A stretch of DNA of 64,000 bases from Streptomyces sp. NRRL S-455. GTDB taxonomy: Bacteria; Actinomycetota; Actinomycetes; Streptomycetales; Streptomycetaceae. Shown piece after piece: positions 15,971 to 23,981 of this stretch. The position numbers were made by a program, and so were the translations under genes. Under the pieces are notes generated by a model. It did not search any database. It was not told the origin of the DNA and saw only the letters and a list, made by a program, of their open reading frames with translations. How positions within the stretch are numbered: position 1 is the stretch's first letter; each line of letters starts with the position of its first letter. The stretch covers positions 124,001 to 188,000 of the forward strand of contig NZ_JOCT01000005.1 of assembly GCF_000717875.1 (NCBI RefSeq), written 5' to 3'.

Positions 15971-18411
15971 CAGACGTTCACCTCCGGGGTGCGGATCCGG
16001 GCGGCGAGGGCCTCGACCCTCCGGACGAAGGCGATCGGGTCGTGCGGGAGGAAACCGCCGGGGTGCGCGCCCTGCTGGCACTGGTGGATGAGAGTTGTGC
16101 TCTCGTTGCCGTAGAGGGTGCGCAGACGGCTCCGGACCTCCTCGTCGGAGTGGACGAGGCCGTCGTCGAACAGGGCGAACGACGCGAGCGGGATGAGCCG
16201 TTCGGTCGCGTCGATGGCGGCCTGGAGGCATTCGGCGGGCTGCCCGGTGCGGTTGCGCCGGAGCCAGGCCGCCTCGACGATCGCCGTGCCCAGGGCCTCG
16301 CGGCACAGGGACGGCAGAACGTGGCGAAGGGCCGTCTCGGAGCAGTTCTGGGTGTGGGCGAGGGCCATGGCGTTGTCGATGGCCTCCTTGACCGGGTCGG
16401 TGTCGGCGGTGACGTGCACCTTGGACTTCTCGCCTCGCTCCACCTTCAGCACGGTCACCGGAAGGTTCTGGCTGCGGAAGGCGTGCGGGAGGCGGGTGTC
16501 GTGGGTGAAGACGACGACCTGCCGGTCGCGGCCGAGTTCGTCGAGCACCTGGGCCAGGCCGTCGACCTTCGCCGGGTCCATGGACTGGACGGGGTCGTCG
16601 ATGACGACGAAGCCGAAGGGGCTGTCGGCCGTCGCGGTGCGGGGCAGAAACAAGGAGAGCGCGAGCGAGTGCAGTTCGCCCTGGCTCATGACGCCCTGGG
16701 CGGAAGCCTCGGTGTCGTCGACGGTGACGTCCATGATCAGCTTGCGGACGGTCGCCTTCTCGCTGCCGTGCAGGCCGACGTGGGTCAGGTCGATGCTGCT
16801 CTGCTGGCGCAGCTTCTCCCAGATCCGCTGCGTGTGGCCGGCGAAGGCGTCGACGCGGAGGTCGCGGATCTCGGTCGTGAGCTTCTTGACCCAGGTGAGG
16901 GCGGCGTTGACCGCCGTCCTGCGGGGCTTGGCGGCCTCGGCTTCCCGGGAGAGCTTCGTCCACTCGGCGAGCAGGCCGACGACCGCGTGCCAGCGCTCGT
17001 CCTTGGCCGCGAGTTCCTCGCGCGCGGCAGCGGCCACGATCGCGCACGCGTCCGTCAGCGTGACCGCCGCCTTGAGCGCGCGCTCGGCGAGTTCTGCGGG
17101 GTCGGTGATCCGGCGGCAGTCGACCCAGGCCTCCCACGGTTCGGCGAGCGCGGCCGGGATCTCGCGCGGCGGGAGGGCCAGGTCGTGCAGGGCGCGCATG
17201 GTGGTCCGCAGGCGGGCCTCGGCCTCGCGCACGGCTTCGGCCTCGCGCAGGAGGGCGGCGATCTGCGCCTCGGCGCGCGTGGCCCACTCCCGGTCCAGGA
17301 CCTGTTCCGTCCCGCAGACCGGGCAGGACGTGTCGTCGACGTGGCGGTCGCTGTGGCCGAGCGCCGCCTGGAGCAGTTCGGCCCTGCTGTGGGCGTCGGC
17401 GGCCGCGGTGCCCTCCAGGTCGTCGACGTCGGCGAGGGCACTGCGCAGCGCGTCGACGGCGGCGCCGACCCGGTTCAGATCAGGGCTCTCGATCTCGGCG
17501 GCGGCCTCCAGCCGCGCCTCCCGCAGCCGGCCCTCGTCAGCCGTGGGCGCACCGGCGATCAGGGCGTCGAGCACGGCGTGGTCGGGCCCGCCCTTCTCCT
17601 CCATCGCCACGAGGGCCTTGAGCGCCCGGTCGTCGTGCCCGACCTCCTCCAGGGCCGCGTGCAGGAGCGGCTTCTTGTCCTTCTCGGCGTTGACGACGGC
17701 GTCGAGTTCCTTCTTCGCGGCCGTCAGCCGTCGCGCGGCGGCGTTGAGGTCGTCGAGGCCGAGGATGGCGGCGATATTGTCGTACATCTCGGACGGCTTG
17801 CCGTTGATCAGGTTGTCCAGGTCGGCGTACGACAGGAACGGGCGATAGGCGCGGGTCGCCTGCTCCCAGCCCGCCTGTTCCAGCGGTACGGTGCCGTGTC
17901 CCGGCCGTCTGAGCACGGCCTCGGAGTCGGTGAAGTTGTCGCCGGTCCAGGTGCGGGTGAGGGTGCTCGGCGACGGGTCGCCCTCGACGGTCAACTTGGC
18001 GTCGACGACGGTCCGTTCACCCTGGTGCAGGTTGCGCCAGCGGACGGCGTGGCTCGGGTGCTGTCCCGAGCAGTGGGCGTTGGTGCCGGTGAACAGGGTC
18101 TCGACGGCCTCGGCGATGCTCGACTTGCCGGAGCCGTTGCGTCCGACGACGAGGGTGACGCCGGGCTTGGGCTTCAGCTTGAGCAGCGCCTTCGAACCGA
18201 CACCGCGGAAGCCGGTGACCGAGATGTTCCCCAGGTAGACGGGGCCTGCGGAGACGCGGGCGCCGCCTTCGACGTCCTCGGGGCCGCCGAGTGCCTCGCG
18301 GATGAGGGCTTTCACCGGGGCGGACAGCTTGCGGTCGCCGGCCAGCCGGGCCTCGACGAGCTCCGGCAGAGGCAGTGCGTTGTCGGTGGTCCGGTCCGTC
18401 GTGTCGTCCAT
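15970..18411 (-). CDS. SMC/RecF-like zinc-hook ATPase (defence-associated)
   Basis: An 813-residue ATPase of the SMC/Rad50/RecF type. An N-terminal head has the strand NISVTGFRGVG and Walker A VVGRNGSGKSS (about residues 89-98). Two helical, partly coiled-coil arms (about 225-350 and 370-500) flank the zinc-hook cysteines CPVC at 363-366. The C-terminal head has the signature VMSQGELHSLALSLFLP (about 574-590), Walker B FVVIDDPVQSMD (601-612) and the H-loop VVVFTHDTR. A helical tail (about 675-813) ends the protein. It resembles the ATPases of defence modules such as RloC/PrrC or Lamassu-type systems only in general plan. The ATG at 18409-18411 has GGGAG upstream. An 18-bp operator lies 148 bp before the start. 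Confidence 0.8.
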   Translation of the reverse strand: MDDTTDRTTDNALPLPELVEARLAGDRKLSAPVKALIREALGGPEDVEGGARVSAGPVYLGNISVTGFRGVGSKALLKLKPKPGVTLVVGRNGSGKSSIAEAVETLFTGTNAHCSGQHPSHAVRWRNLHQGERTVVDAKLTVEGDPSPSTLTRTWTGDNFTDSEAVLRRPGHGTVPLEQAGWEQATRAYRPFLSYADLDNLINGKPSEMYDNIAAILGLDDLNAAARRLTAAKKELDAVVNAEKDKKPLLHAALEEVGHDDRALKALVAMEEKGGPDHAVLDALIAGAPTADEGRLREARLEAAAEIESPDLNRVGAAVDALRSALADVDDLEGTAAADAHSRAELLQAALGHSDRHVDDTSCPVCGTEQVLDREWATRAEAQIAALLREAEAVREAEARLRTTMRALHDLALPPREIPAALAEPWEAWVDCRRITDPAELAERALKAAVTLTDACAIVAAAAREELAAKDERWHAVVGLLAEWTKLSREAEAAKPRRTAVNAALTWVKKLTTEIRDLRVDAFAGHTQRIWEKLRQQSSIDLTHVGLHGSEKATVRKLIMDVTVDDTEASAQGVMSQGELHSLALSLFLPRTATADSPFGFVVIDDPVQSMDPAKVDGLAQVLDELGRDRQVVVFTHDTRLPHAFRSQNLPVTVLKVERGEKSKVHVTADTDPVKEAIDNAMALAHTQNCSETALRHVLPSLCREALGTAIVEAAWLRRNRTGQPAECLQAAIDATERLIPLASFALFDDGLVHSDEEVRSRLRTLYGNESTTLIHQCQQGAHPGGFLPHDPIAFVRRVEALAARIRTPEVNV

Positions 18412-18558
18412 GGGGTGTCTCCCGTGTTTCCCGTGCTGAGGTGGAAGGGGGTGAGCACCGAAAGGCACCGGCGGCGGCCGAACCGCGCCGAACCGCTGGG
18501 GTGCCTGTCGACGGACGGAACCGTAGGCGTGGAGGGAAGTAGCGCGGCATGTCCTTTT

Positions 18559-18576
18559 TGATAACGGCTGTTATCA
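18559..18576. promoter_or_regulatory. 18-bp inverted repeat TGATAACGGCTGTTATCA (operator 1)
   Basis: Arms TGATAAC and GTTATCA around a 4-bp centre, in an AT-rich patch upstream of the ATPase gene. The flanking T and G and the inner spacing are the same as in operator 2 at 27876-27893, the only other copy noticed. It is the expected size for a dimeric repressor. Confidence 0.65.
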
Positions 18577-18642
18577 GAACAGTTGAGAGTAGTGGCGTGA
18601 TCATTCGAGGCGGGGAGAATACCGGTTCGCCCGCCTCGATGA

Positions 18643-19272
18643 TCAGTTGGTTTGCCCCCGCGTCTCGCCGATCAGCCTGTCCGACTCGGCGTCCAGCGGC
18701 ACCTGTTCGCGCGCACCACCGTCGTGGCTGTTCCGCTCCCGCTGAGCGGCGCGTACCTGCTCGTACTCCGCCCAGACGGTCTTGCCCGGGCCGCTCGGGC
18801 GCGGGTGCCAGTCCCATCGGGCCGCGAGCTGCGATACGAGGAGCGGCCCGCGGCCGGTCTCCTCGGCGCCGGCGGCGCTCTCCGGGAGGGCGGGGCGGGG
18901 GTTGCGTTCGGTGCGGGTGTCGGTGACCTCGACGCGTACGGTGCGGCCGTCGGGGGTGGCGTGGAGGCGGAGGTGGAAGTCCCGGCCGGGGACGTGACCG
19001 TGGCTCACGGCGTTCGCGGTGAGTTCGGCGACGATCAGCACGATCGCGTCGTGCGCGTCGCTGCCGTACGGGATGCCCCACGCGTCCAGCCGGACGGCCG
19101 CGAGACGGCGGGCGAGGCGGCTCCGCGGGGTGTGGAGGTGAAGCGCATCTCGAAGGCGCGGTCGGGCGGCGGAGGCGTCTTCAAGGAAGTGCAGGGGGTG
19201 GTGGGTTGGGTGGTGTCGGCGGGATTGATGGGTTTCGTCGTCAACCGCCGCATACGGCCTCGCCTGGTTCAA
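18643..19272 (-). CDS. HATPase-fold (anti-sigma-type) ATP-binding protein
   Basis: A protein of about 209 residues with a single HATPase_c_2 domain of the RsbW-like family, abundant in Streptomyces. Visible motifs are VAELTANAVSHGHVPG (N box, about residues 83-98) and GRGPLLVSQLAARWDW (G2 box, with Pro in place of the usual Leu), ending GPGKTVWAEY. Such proteins bind ATP and act as anti-sigma or signalling factors; the usual DUF397 and XRE partners are absent. The start is uncertain: the TTG at 19272 is the only in-frame start seen upstream of the domain and has no clear Shine-Dalgarno. It sits between the two defence operons, in the same direction. Confidence 0.72.
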   Translation of the reverse strand: MNQARPYAAVDDETHQSRRHHPTHHPLHFLEDASAARPRLRDALHLHTPRSRLARRLAAVRLDAWGIPYGSDAHDAIVLIVAELTANAVSHGHVPGRDFHLRLHATPDGRTVRVEVTDTRTERNPRPALPESAAGAEETGRGPLLVSQLAARWDWHPRPSGPGKTVWAEYEQVRAAQRERNSHDGGAREQVPLDAESDRLIGETRGQTN

Positions 19273-19454
19273 GAGCAGCTACAGCGGGACCGAGGGCGGT
19301 CAGTGTGTAGAGGTCGCAGCCGGTTCGGCTGCTGTGCGCGTTCGTGACTCGAAGGCCACCACCGGGCCCATGCTCAGGGTGTCGCGTGAGGCATGGACGG
19401 GCTTCGTTGGGCTGGCTTCGTCGAAACTGCGCGTGTGACGCTCGTACGGTCGTG

Positions 19455-19492
19455 AGGGCCCTGCCAGCCAGACTCTCGGTCGGCAGGGCTCT
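19455..19492 (-). terminator. hairpin terminator after hsdR
   Basis: An 11-bp stem with one G-U pair and a 16-nt loop, directly after the hsdR stop (19498). It probably ends the RM operon transcript and separates it from the HATPase gene. Confidence 0.65.
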
Positions 19493-19497
19493 TACGT

Positions 19498-22400
19498 TCA
19501 GTCCTCCGGAATCCCCTTCTCGGACCACTCGTTGGCGAAGTGCTCCATCTGGCGGAGGACCAGGTCGATGGCCTCCTTCTGCTGGTCCGGCGGGTAGTTG
19601 TTGCGGGCTAGGAGGCGCTTGATGGTGCTGCGCAGGCGGGCGCGGACGGACTCGCGGGCGATCCAGTCGGGCTTGAGCTGGCGACGGACCTCGGCGACCA
19701 GTTCGCGGGCAATGCCCGCCAGCACCTCGTCGCCCATGAGGGAGCGGGCCGAGCCGTGGTCGGCGACGGCGTCGTAGAAGGCGAGTTCGCGCCAGTTCAG
19801 GGGCGGGTCGAACTTCTCACCCCGGTTGGCGTCGGCCATGACGTCCTTGGCCATCTCGACCAGCTTGGCGATGAGTTCGGCGCTGGTGTACTGCTGGCGC
19901 ATGTAGCGCACCATCAGGTCCTGGAGCCGCTCGGAGAAGGTGGTCTGCCGGACGATGTTGTGCCGGGTGACCTCGCGCATCTTCCGCTCGACGAGCCGCC
20001 TCAGTGCCTCGGCCGCCAGGTGCGGGGTGTCGCTCTGCTGGAGCTGGGCGACGAGCGCGTCGGTGAGGTGGGTGAGGTCGGCGGTCTCCAGTCCGGCCTC
20101 GGCGAACAGGTCCGTCACTCCGCCCGTCTCCACCACGGACGACGTGAGCTGGGAGAGGTACAGCTCGACATCGCGCGCCACGGGGAGACCACGCGCCTCG
20201 CGCTCCATGGCGTCCAGCTTGGCCATGTAGGCGCGGACCTCGACGAGGAATTGGATGTGCCGCTTCCAGGCCGGCGTGTCCGCGAACCGGCTCCCCACCT
20301 CTTTCGAGCTGCCCGCCAGCGCCCAGAAGCGCTCCAGCCGGTAGGCGTGGTCGCGGAAGCGGCGGCCCAGGGTCTGGCGCGGGTCGTCGAGCAGGTCGGG
20401 GTTGTTGCCCTTGGTGCGGGGGTCGCGCAGGTGGTTGGCGGTCTTCAGGGCTGCGTCGACGAAAGCACGGGGGCCGGGGCGGTCCAGCAGGGGTTCCCAG
20501 GCGAAGCCGCGCAGGATGCCGGTGAGGACGTCGTACTCGTTGCGCAGCTCGTCCAGTGCGCGCTCGACATCCTGGCCGAGGGTGCGGTCCCGCTGGTCGG
20601 CCTCGGTGTACTCGGCGATGGCCCGCTGGAGGTTCTCCGTCAGCGGGGCGTAACCGACGAGGAGGCCGTCCTCCTTGCCGCGGAAACGGCGGTTGACGCG
20701 GGCCAGGGCCTGCATCAGGTTGGCGCCCTTGAGCGGCCGGTCCAGGTACATGGTGTGGATCGGCGGGGCGTCGAAGCCGGTCAACAGCATGTTGTTGACG
20801 ATGAGCAGTTCCAGCTCGTCGTCGGGGTCCTTGGCCCGGTTGATGACGGCCTTGCGGCGGCTGTCGGTCAGCGCGTGGGCGAGCAGCGCGTCCGAGTCCT
20901 TGCGGGAGTTCGACGAGAAGACGATCTTCATCGTGCCCTTCTCGAACTCGTCGCTGTGCCACTCGGGACGCAGCTCGCGCAGGGCGTCGTAGACGCGGAC
21001 GCAGATCTCGCGCGTCGCGCACACCACCATCGCCTTGCCGGGCGCCCCACCCGACTCGGAGGCACCGACGAACGGCTTCATCCGCTCCCGGCGGGCCTCC
21101 CAGTGCTCCACCAGGTCAGCGGCCAGGTCCCGTATGCGGGCCGGTGCGCCGTACATGGCGTTCATGGTCGCCACGGCCTGCTCGACGCGGCGGCGCTCGG
21201 TGTCGTCGAGGCCGTCGGTGATGCGGTCGGCCTCCTCGTCGATGGTGGTCGGATCGACGTCGCGGTCCAGGACGAGCTGGATCACGCGGCTCTCGTGGTA
21301 GACCTTCACGGTCGCGCCGTCGTCGGCGGCCCGCTTGAGGTCGTAGACGTCGATGTAGTCGCCGAACACCTCGCGGGTGTTGCGGTCGGCCTCCGAGATC
21401 GGGGTGCCTGTGAAGGCGAGCAGCGTGGCGTGCGGGAGCGCGTCGCGCAGGTGGCGGGCGAGGCCGTTGAGGTCGTCGTAGTGGCTGCGGTGGGCCTCGT
21501 CGACGATCACGACGATGTTCCGGCGGTCGGAGAGCATCGGGTGGTCGGTGCCCGACTCCCGCTCCTCCTTGGTCCTGCCGAACTTCTGGAGCGTGGTGAA
21601 GAGGATCCCTCCCGTCCTCTTCGCCGCGAGCTCTTCTCGGAGTTCGGCGCGGGTGACGACCTGCTTCGGCGTCTCCGGGAGGATCTCGCTTTCCTGGAAC
21701 GTCGAGTAGAGCTGGTCGTCGAGGTCCGTGCGGTCCGTGACGACCACGACGGTGGGGTTCAGCAGGGCCGGGTCCCGCATCACCATGGTGGCGGTGAGGA
21801 CCATCTCCTCCGACTTGCCGGAGCCCTGGGTGTGCCAGACGACACCGGCCTTGCCGTCACTGGCGGAGGCCGTGCGGACGTGGTCGGCGGCGCGGGTGAC
21901 CGCGTGGTACTGGTGCGGTTTCGCGATCCGCTTCATCCGCTTCGATGGCACGAAGTTGATGAAGGACCGGATCAGTTCGAGGAAGCGGGACTGGGTGAAC
22001 AGGCCGTGCAGCGCCAGGTTCTGCCCCGACTCCGAGAAGCCGTCGGCGGTCAACGGGTCGACGCGGGCGCCGAACTCGTCCGTGTTCCAGGGGGCGAAGT
22101 GCTCGTACGGCGTGAACGGCGTGCCGTACTTCGCGGTGATGCCGTCGGAGAGCAGGACGACTGCGTTGTAGCGGAACGCGGTCGGGAACTCCTGGACGTA
22201 CCGCGCCACCTGGGCGTGGGCCGTCTGGAGCGTCGCGTCCTCGTCGCCGGCGCGCTTCAGCTCGATGGCGGCGAGGGGCAGGCCGTTGACGTACAGGATG
22301 ACGTCGAAGCGGCGGTTCTTGTCGCCGTCGATCACCGTGACCTGGTTGAGGGCGCGGTACGTGTTCGCGTCCGGGTCGGCCAAGTCGAGGAGGCGGATGG

Positions 22401-22773
22401 TGGGGTTGTGCTCGGCGCCGTGGGAGTCGGTGTAGGTGACGGACCGTATGCCGGTGGTGAGGTGGCGGTGGGCGGCGCGGTTCTCCTCGTAGGTGTCCTG
22501 GGAGCCGGGGGTGGCGGCGGTCGCCATGGCTTCGCGGACGGCGTCCGGGGGCAGGTCCGGGTTCAGGCGCTCGATCGCCTCCTGGAGGTCCGGGTAGAGG
22601 ATCAGGTCGTCCCAGGACTTCCGGTGGTCGGAGCCGGGGGCGAACGCATTACCGGAGGCCGGCTGCCAGGCCAACTCGGCCAGCTCGTCGAGGGCGAGAA
22701 TCTCCCAGTCGGCCTCGGTGGGGCGGCGGTGGGTTCTGCCGTCAGGCTCATTTCCGTCGTGGGGCGTCGTCAT
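19498..22773 (-). CDS. hsdR: type I restriction enzyme R subunit (HsdR)
   Basis: A 1091-residue translocase and nuclease of a type I restriction-modification complex; it cuts unmethylated DNA after ATP-driven translocation. The N-terminal nuclease domain has FDVILYVNGLPLAAIELKR with the PD-ExK residues Asp157, Glu171 and Lys173. The SF2 motor follows: Walker A THTQGSGKS-like (TQGSGKS at 315-321), VIVDEAHRSH (DEAH at 425-428), LAFTGTPI and LLTGFDAP. A C-terminal helical region completes it. All key residues are present, so it looks active. Its ATG overlaps the hsdS stop by 4 bp, and it is the last gene of the operon. Confidence 0.95.
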   Translation of the reverse strand: MTTPHDGNEPDGRTHRRPTEADWEILALDELAELAWQPASGNAFAPGSDHRKSWDDLILYPDLQEAIERLNPDLPPDAVREAMATAATPGSQDTYEENRAAHRHLTTGIRSVTYTDSHGAEHNPTIRLLDLADPDANTYRALNQVTVIDGDKNRRFDVILYVNGLPLAAIELKRAGDEDATLQTAHAQVARYVQEFPTAFRYNAVVLLSDGITAKYGTPFTPYEHFAPWNTDEFGARVDPLTADGFSESGQNLALHGLFTQSRFLELIRSFINFVPSKRMKRIAKPHQYHAVTRAADHVRTASASDGKAGVVWHTQGSGKSEEMVLTATMVMRDPALLNPTVVVVTDRTDLDDQLYSTFQESEILPETPKQVVTRAELREELAAKRTGGILFTTLQKFGRTKEERESGTDHPMLSDRRNIVVIVDEAHRSHYDDLNGLARHLRDALPHATLLAFTGTPISEADRNTREVFGDYIDVYDLKRAADDGATVKVYHESRVIQLVLDRDVDPTTIDEEADRITDGLDDTERRRVEQAVATMNAMYGAPARIRDLAADLVEHWEARRERMKPFVGASESGGAPGKAMVVCATREICVRVYDALRELRPEWHSDEFEKGTMKIVFSSNSRKDSDALLAHALTDSRRKAVINRAKDPDDELELLIVNNMLLTGFDAPPIHTMYLDRPLKGANLMQALARVNRRFRGKEDGLLVGYAPLTENLQRAIAEYTEADQRDRTLGQDVERALDELRNEYDVLTGILRGFAWEPLLDRPGPRAFVDAALKTANHLRDPRTKGNNPDLLDDPRQTLGRRFRDHAYRLERFWALAGSSKEVGSRFADTPAWKRHIQFLVEVRAYMAKLDAMEREARGLPVARDVELYLSQLTSSVVETGGVTDLFAEAGLETADLTHLTDALVAQLQQSDTPHLAAEALRRLVERKMREVTRHNIVRQTTFSERLQDLMVRYMRQQYTSAELIAKLVEMAKDVMADANRGEKFDPPLNWRELAFYDAVADHGSARSLMGDEVLAGIARELVAEVRRQLKPDWIARESVRARLRSTIKRLLARNNYPPDQQKEAIDLVLRQMEHFANEWSEKGIPED

Positions 22774-23981
22774 GTGGCGTCCTCGACAATCTTCTCGGCG
22801 TCCTTGACGCGGAGGCGGCCGGACATGAGTTGGGGGAGGAGGGTGTCGCGGAGGGTGGCGAGGGCCCGGGACTCATGCACAGCCTGACCAGCCCTCGCTT
22901 CAAGGGAATCAAGCTTGGGGCGAAGCTCACGCTGCCGCTCCTTACTGGGGAGAGAGATCTCCAGCTCACCCAGCTGCGTGCGACGAAGTTCGGTCTGGCC
23001 GGTACTGCCCTCGCCCATCGCCTCGATCTCGGGCTGTGCGCGAAGCATGGCAAATCCTGCGCAAATGGGATCCACCTGGGCCTCGTCGAACCTCACGATA
23101 GTGATGTGCGAATCGACCGTCGCGGCCTCGTCGGAAGTCCACAGTGCAACCCGGCCGAGCGTGCCGACACCGGTCGAATTCACCAAGACGTCGTTTCTCA
23201 CCAGCAGTTTGGGAGCCTTCACCTTGTCTCGAAGTGTGCGACGCGCGGGGGTGAGGCTCACGCGCCCGCCTCGAATACACTTCTGATTCAAGACCATCAG
23301 CTCGTCCGGCGATTCAGAATACTTCGGCGCGACGCCTCGGGTAAGAACGCACGACACTGATTCGACACTGACCTCCATGCCCGCTTCCTGTGCAACCGCT
23401 TGAGCGAAGAGAGCAAGACCGAGTTCACGCGAGGTGATGACGATGCGCTCGTTGACAGCAATCATGTCATCCAGCGCCCCGAGCAGGGCAGAAATTTCCA
23501 CTTGCCTGCGCAGCGGAGGAATGGGCACCTGCAGCTTTTTCAGGTCACTGCCCCTAATGCCTGCCGCAGCAACCTGATTGATGATCGTCTCGATGTTTCG
23601 CCGGCCCTTCGCCGACCTGAAGTAGTAGTAGATGAAGCGCGGGTCCGCGAGCTTCCTGTTGATTCGGGCGCGAATAAGGTGGCTTTCCCAGGTGCGAGGC
23701 CTTTCCGAAGCCCCCACGAGCACGCATCTACCTGCGCCCTCATAGGTCAGAGATTGGCGGGCGAAAAGGAGATCACCCTCGGCCAGGAGGGAGTTGCCAA
23801 GTTCGTGCTCCTTCAACGGGACAAGTTCGCATTCCTGGTCCCGAATGATGTCGTATGCGAAGATTTCCCGCATGTTGACCATCGGAATGCCTTGGCCTCG
23901 CATTTTCGAAGGATAGCTGACGCCGTTTCGCAACGGGCTGCTGAGGATCTCTTCGAAGCGGACCGTACGCCATTCAGACAT
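22770..23981 (-). CDS. hsdS: type I restriction enzyme specificity subunit (HsdS)
   Basis: A 403-residue specificity subunit with two target-recognition domains, each followed by a conserved helix. TRD1 (about residues 1-150) leads to LQVPIPPLRRQVEISALLGALDDMI; TRD2 (about 195-340) leads to LEISLPSKERQRELRPKLDSLE. It sets the bipartite DNA sequence that the MTase and restriction complex recognise; the sequence cannot be read from the protein. The ATG at 23979-23981 gives the normal start MSEWRTVRFEEIL. It overlaps the hsdM end by 8 bp. Base composition is clearly less GC-rich than in the neighbours, as is usual for recently exchanged TRDs. Confidence 0.93.
   Translation of the reverse strand: MSEWRTVRFEEILSSPLRNGVSYPSKMRGQGIPMVNMREIFAYDIIRDQECELVPLKEHELGNSLLAEGDLLFARQSLTYEGAGRCVLVGASERPRTWESHLIRARINRKLADPRFIYYYFRSAKGRRNIETIINQVAAAGIRGSDLKKLQVPIPPLRRQVEISALLGALDDMIAVNERIVITSRELGLALFAQAVAQEAGMEVSVESVSCVLTRGVAPKYSESPDELMVLNQKCIRGGRVSLTPARRTLRDKVKAPKLLVRNDVLVNSTGVGTLGRVALWTSDEAATVDSHITIVRFDEAQVDPICAGFAMLRAQPEIEAMGEGSTGQTELRRTQLGELEISLPSKERQRELRPKLDSLEARAGQAVHESRALATLRDTLLPQLMSGRLRVKDAEKIVEDAT

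Noticed and set aside
15970..18411. Calling the ATPase RloC or PrrC
   Set aside because: The hook and RM neighbourhood fit, but the Arg-Glu-His anticodon-nuclease triad could not be recognised in the C-terminal tail and the head is not clearly of that family.
16042..18561. An open frame of 839 codons on the + strand opposite the ATPase gene
   Set aside because: Antisense shadow of a GC-rich gene: its product is a low-complexity Gly/Val/Arg string without domains, while the minus strand has Walker motifs and a zinc hook.
19756..22887. An open frame of 1043 codons on the + strand opposite hsdR
   Set aside because: Shadow frame; the opposite strand encodes HsdR with all motifs.
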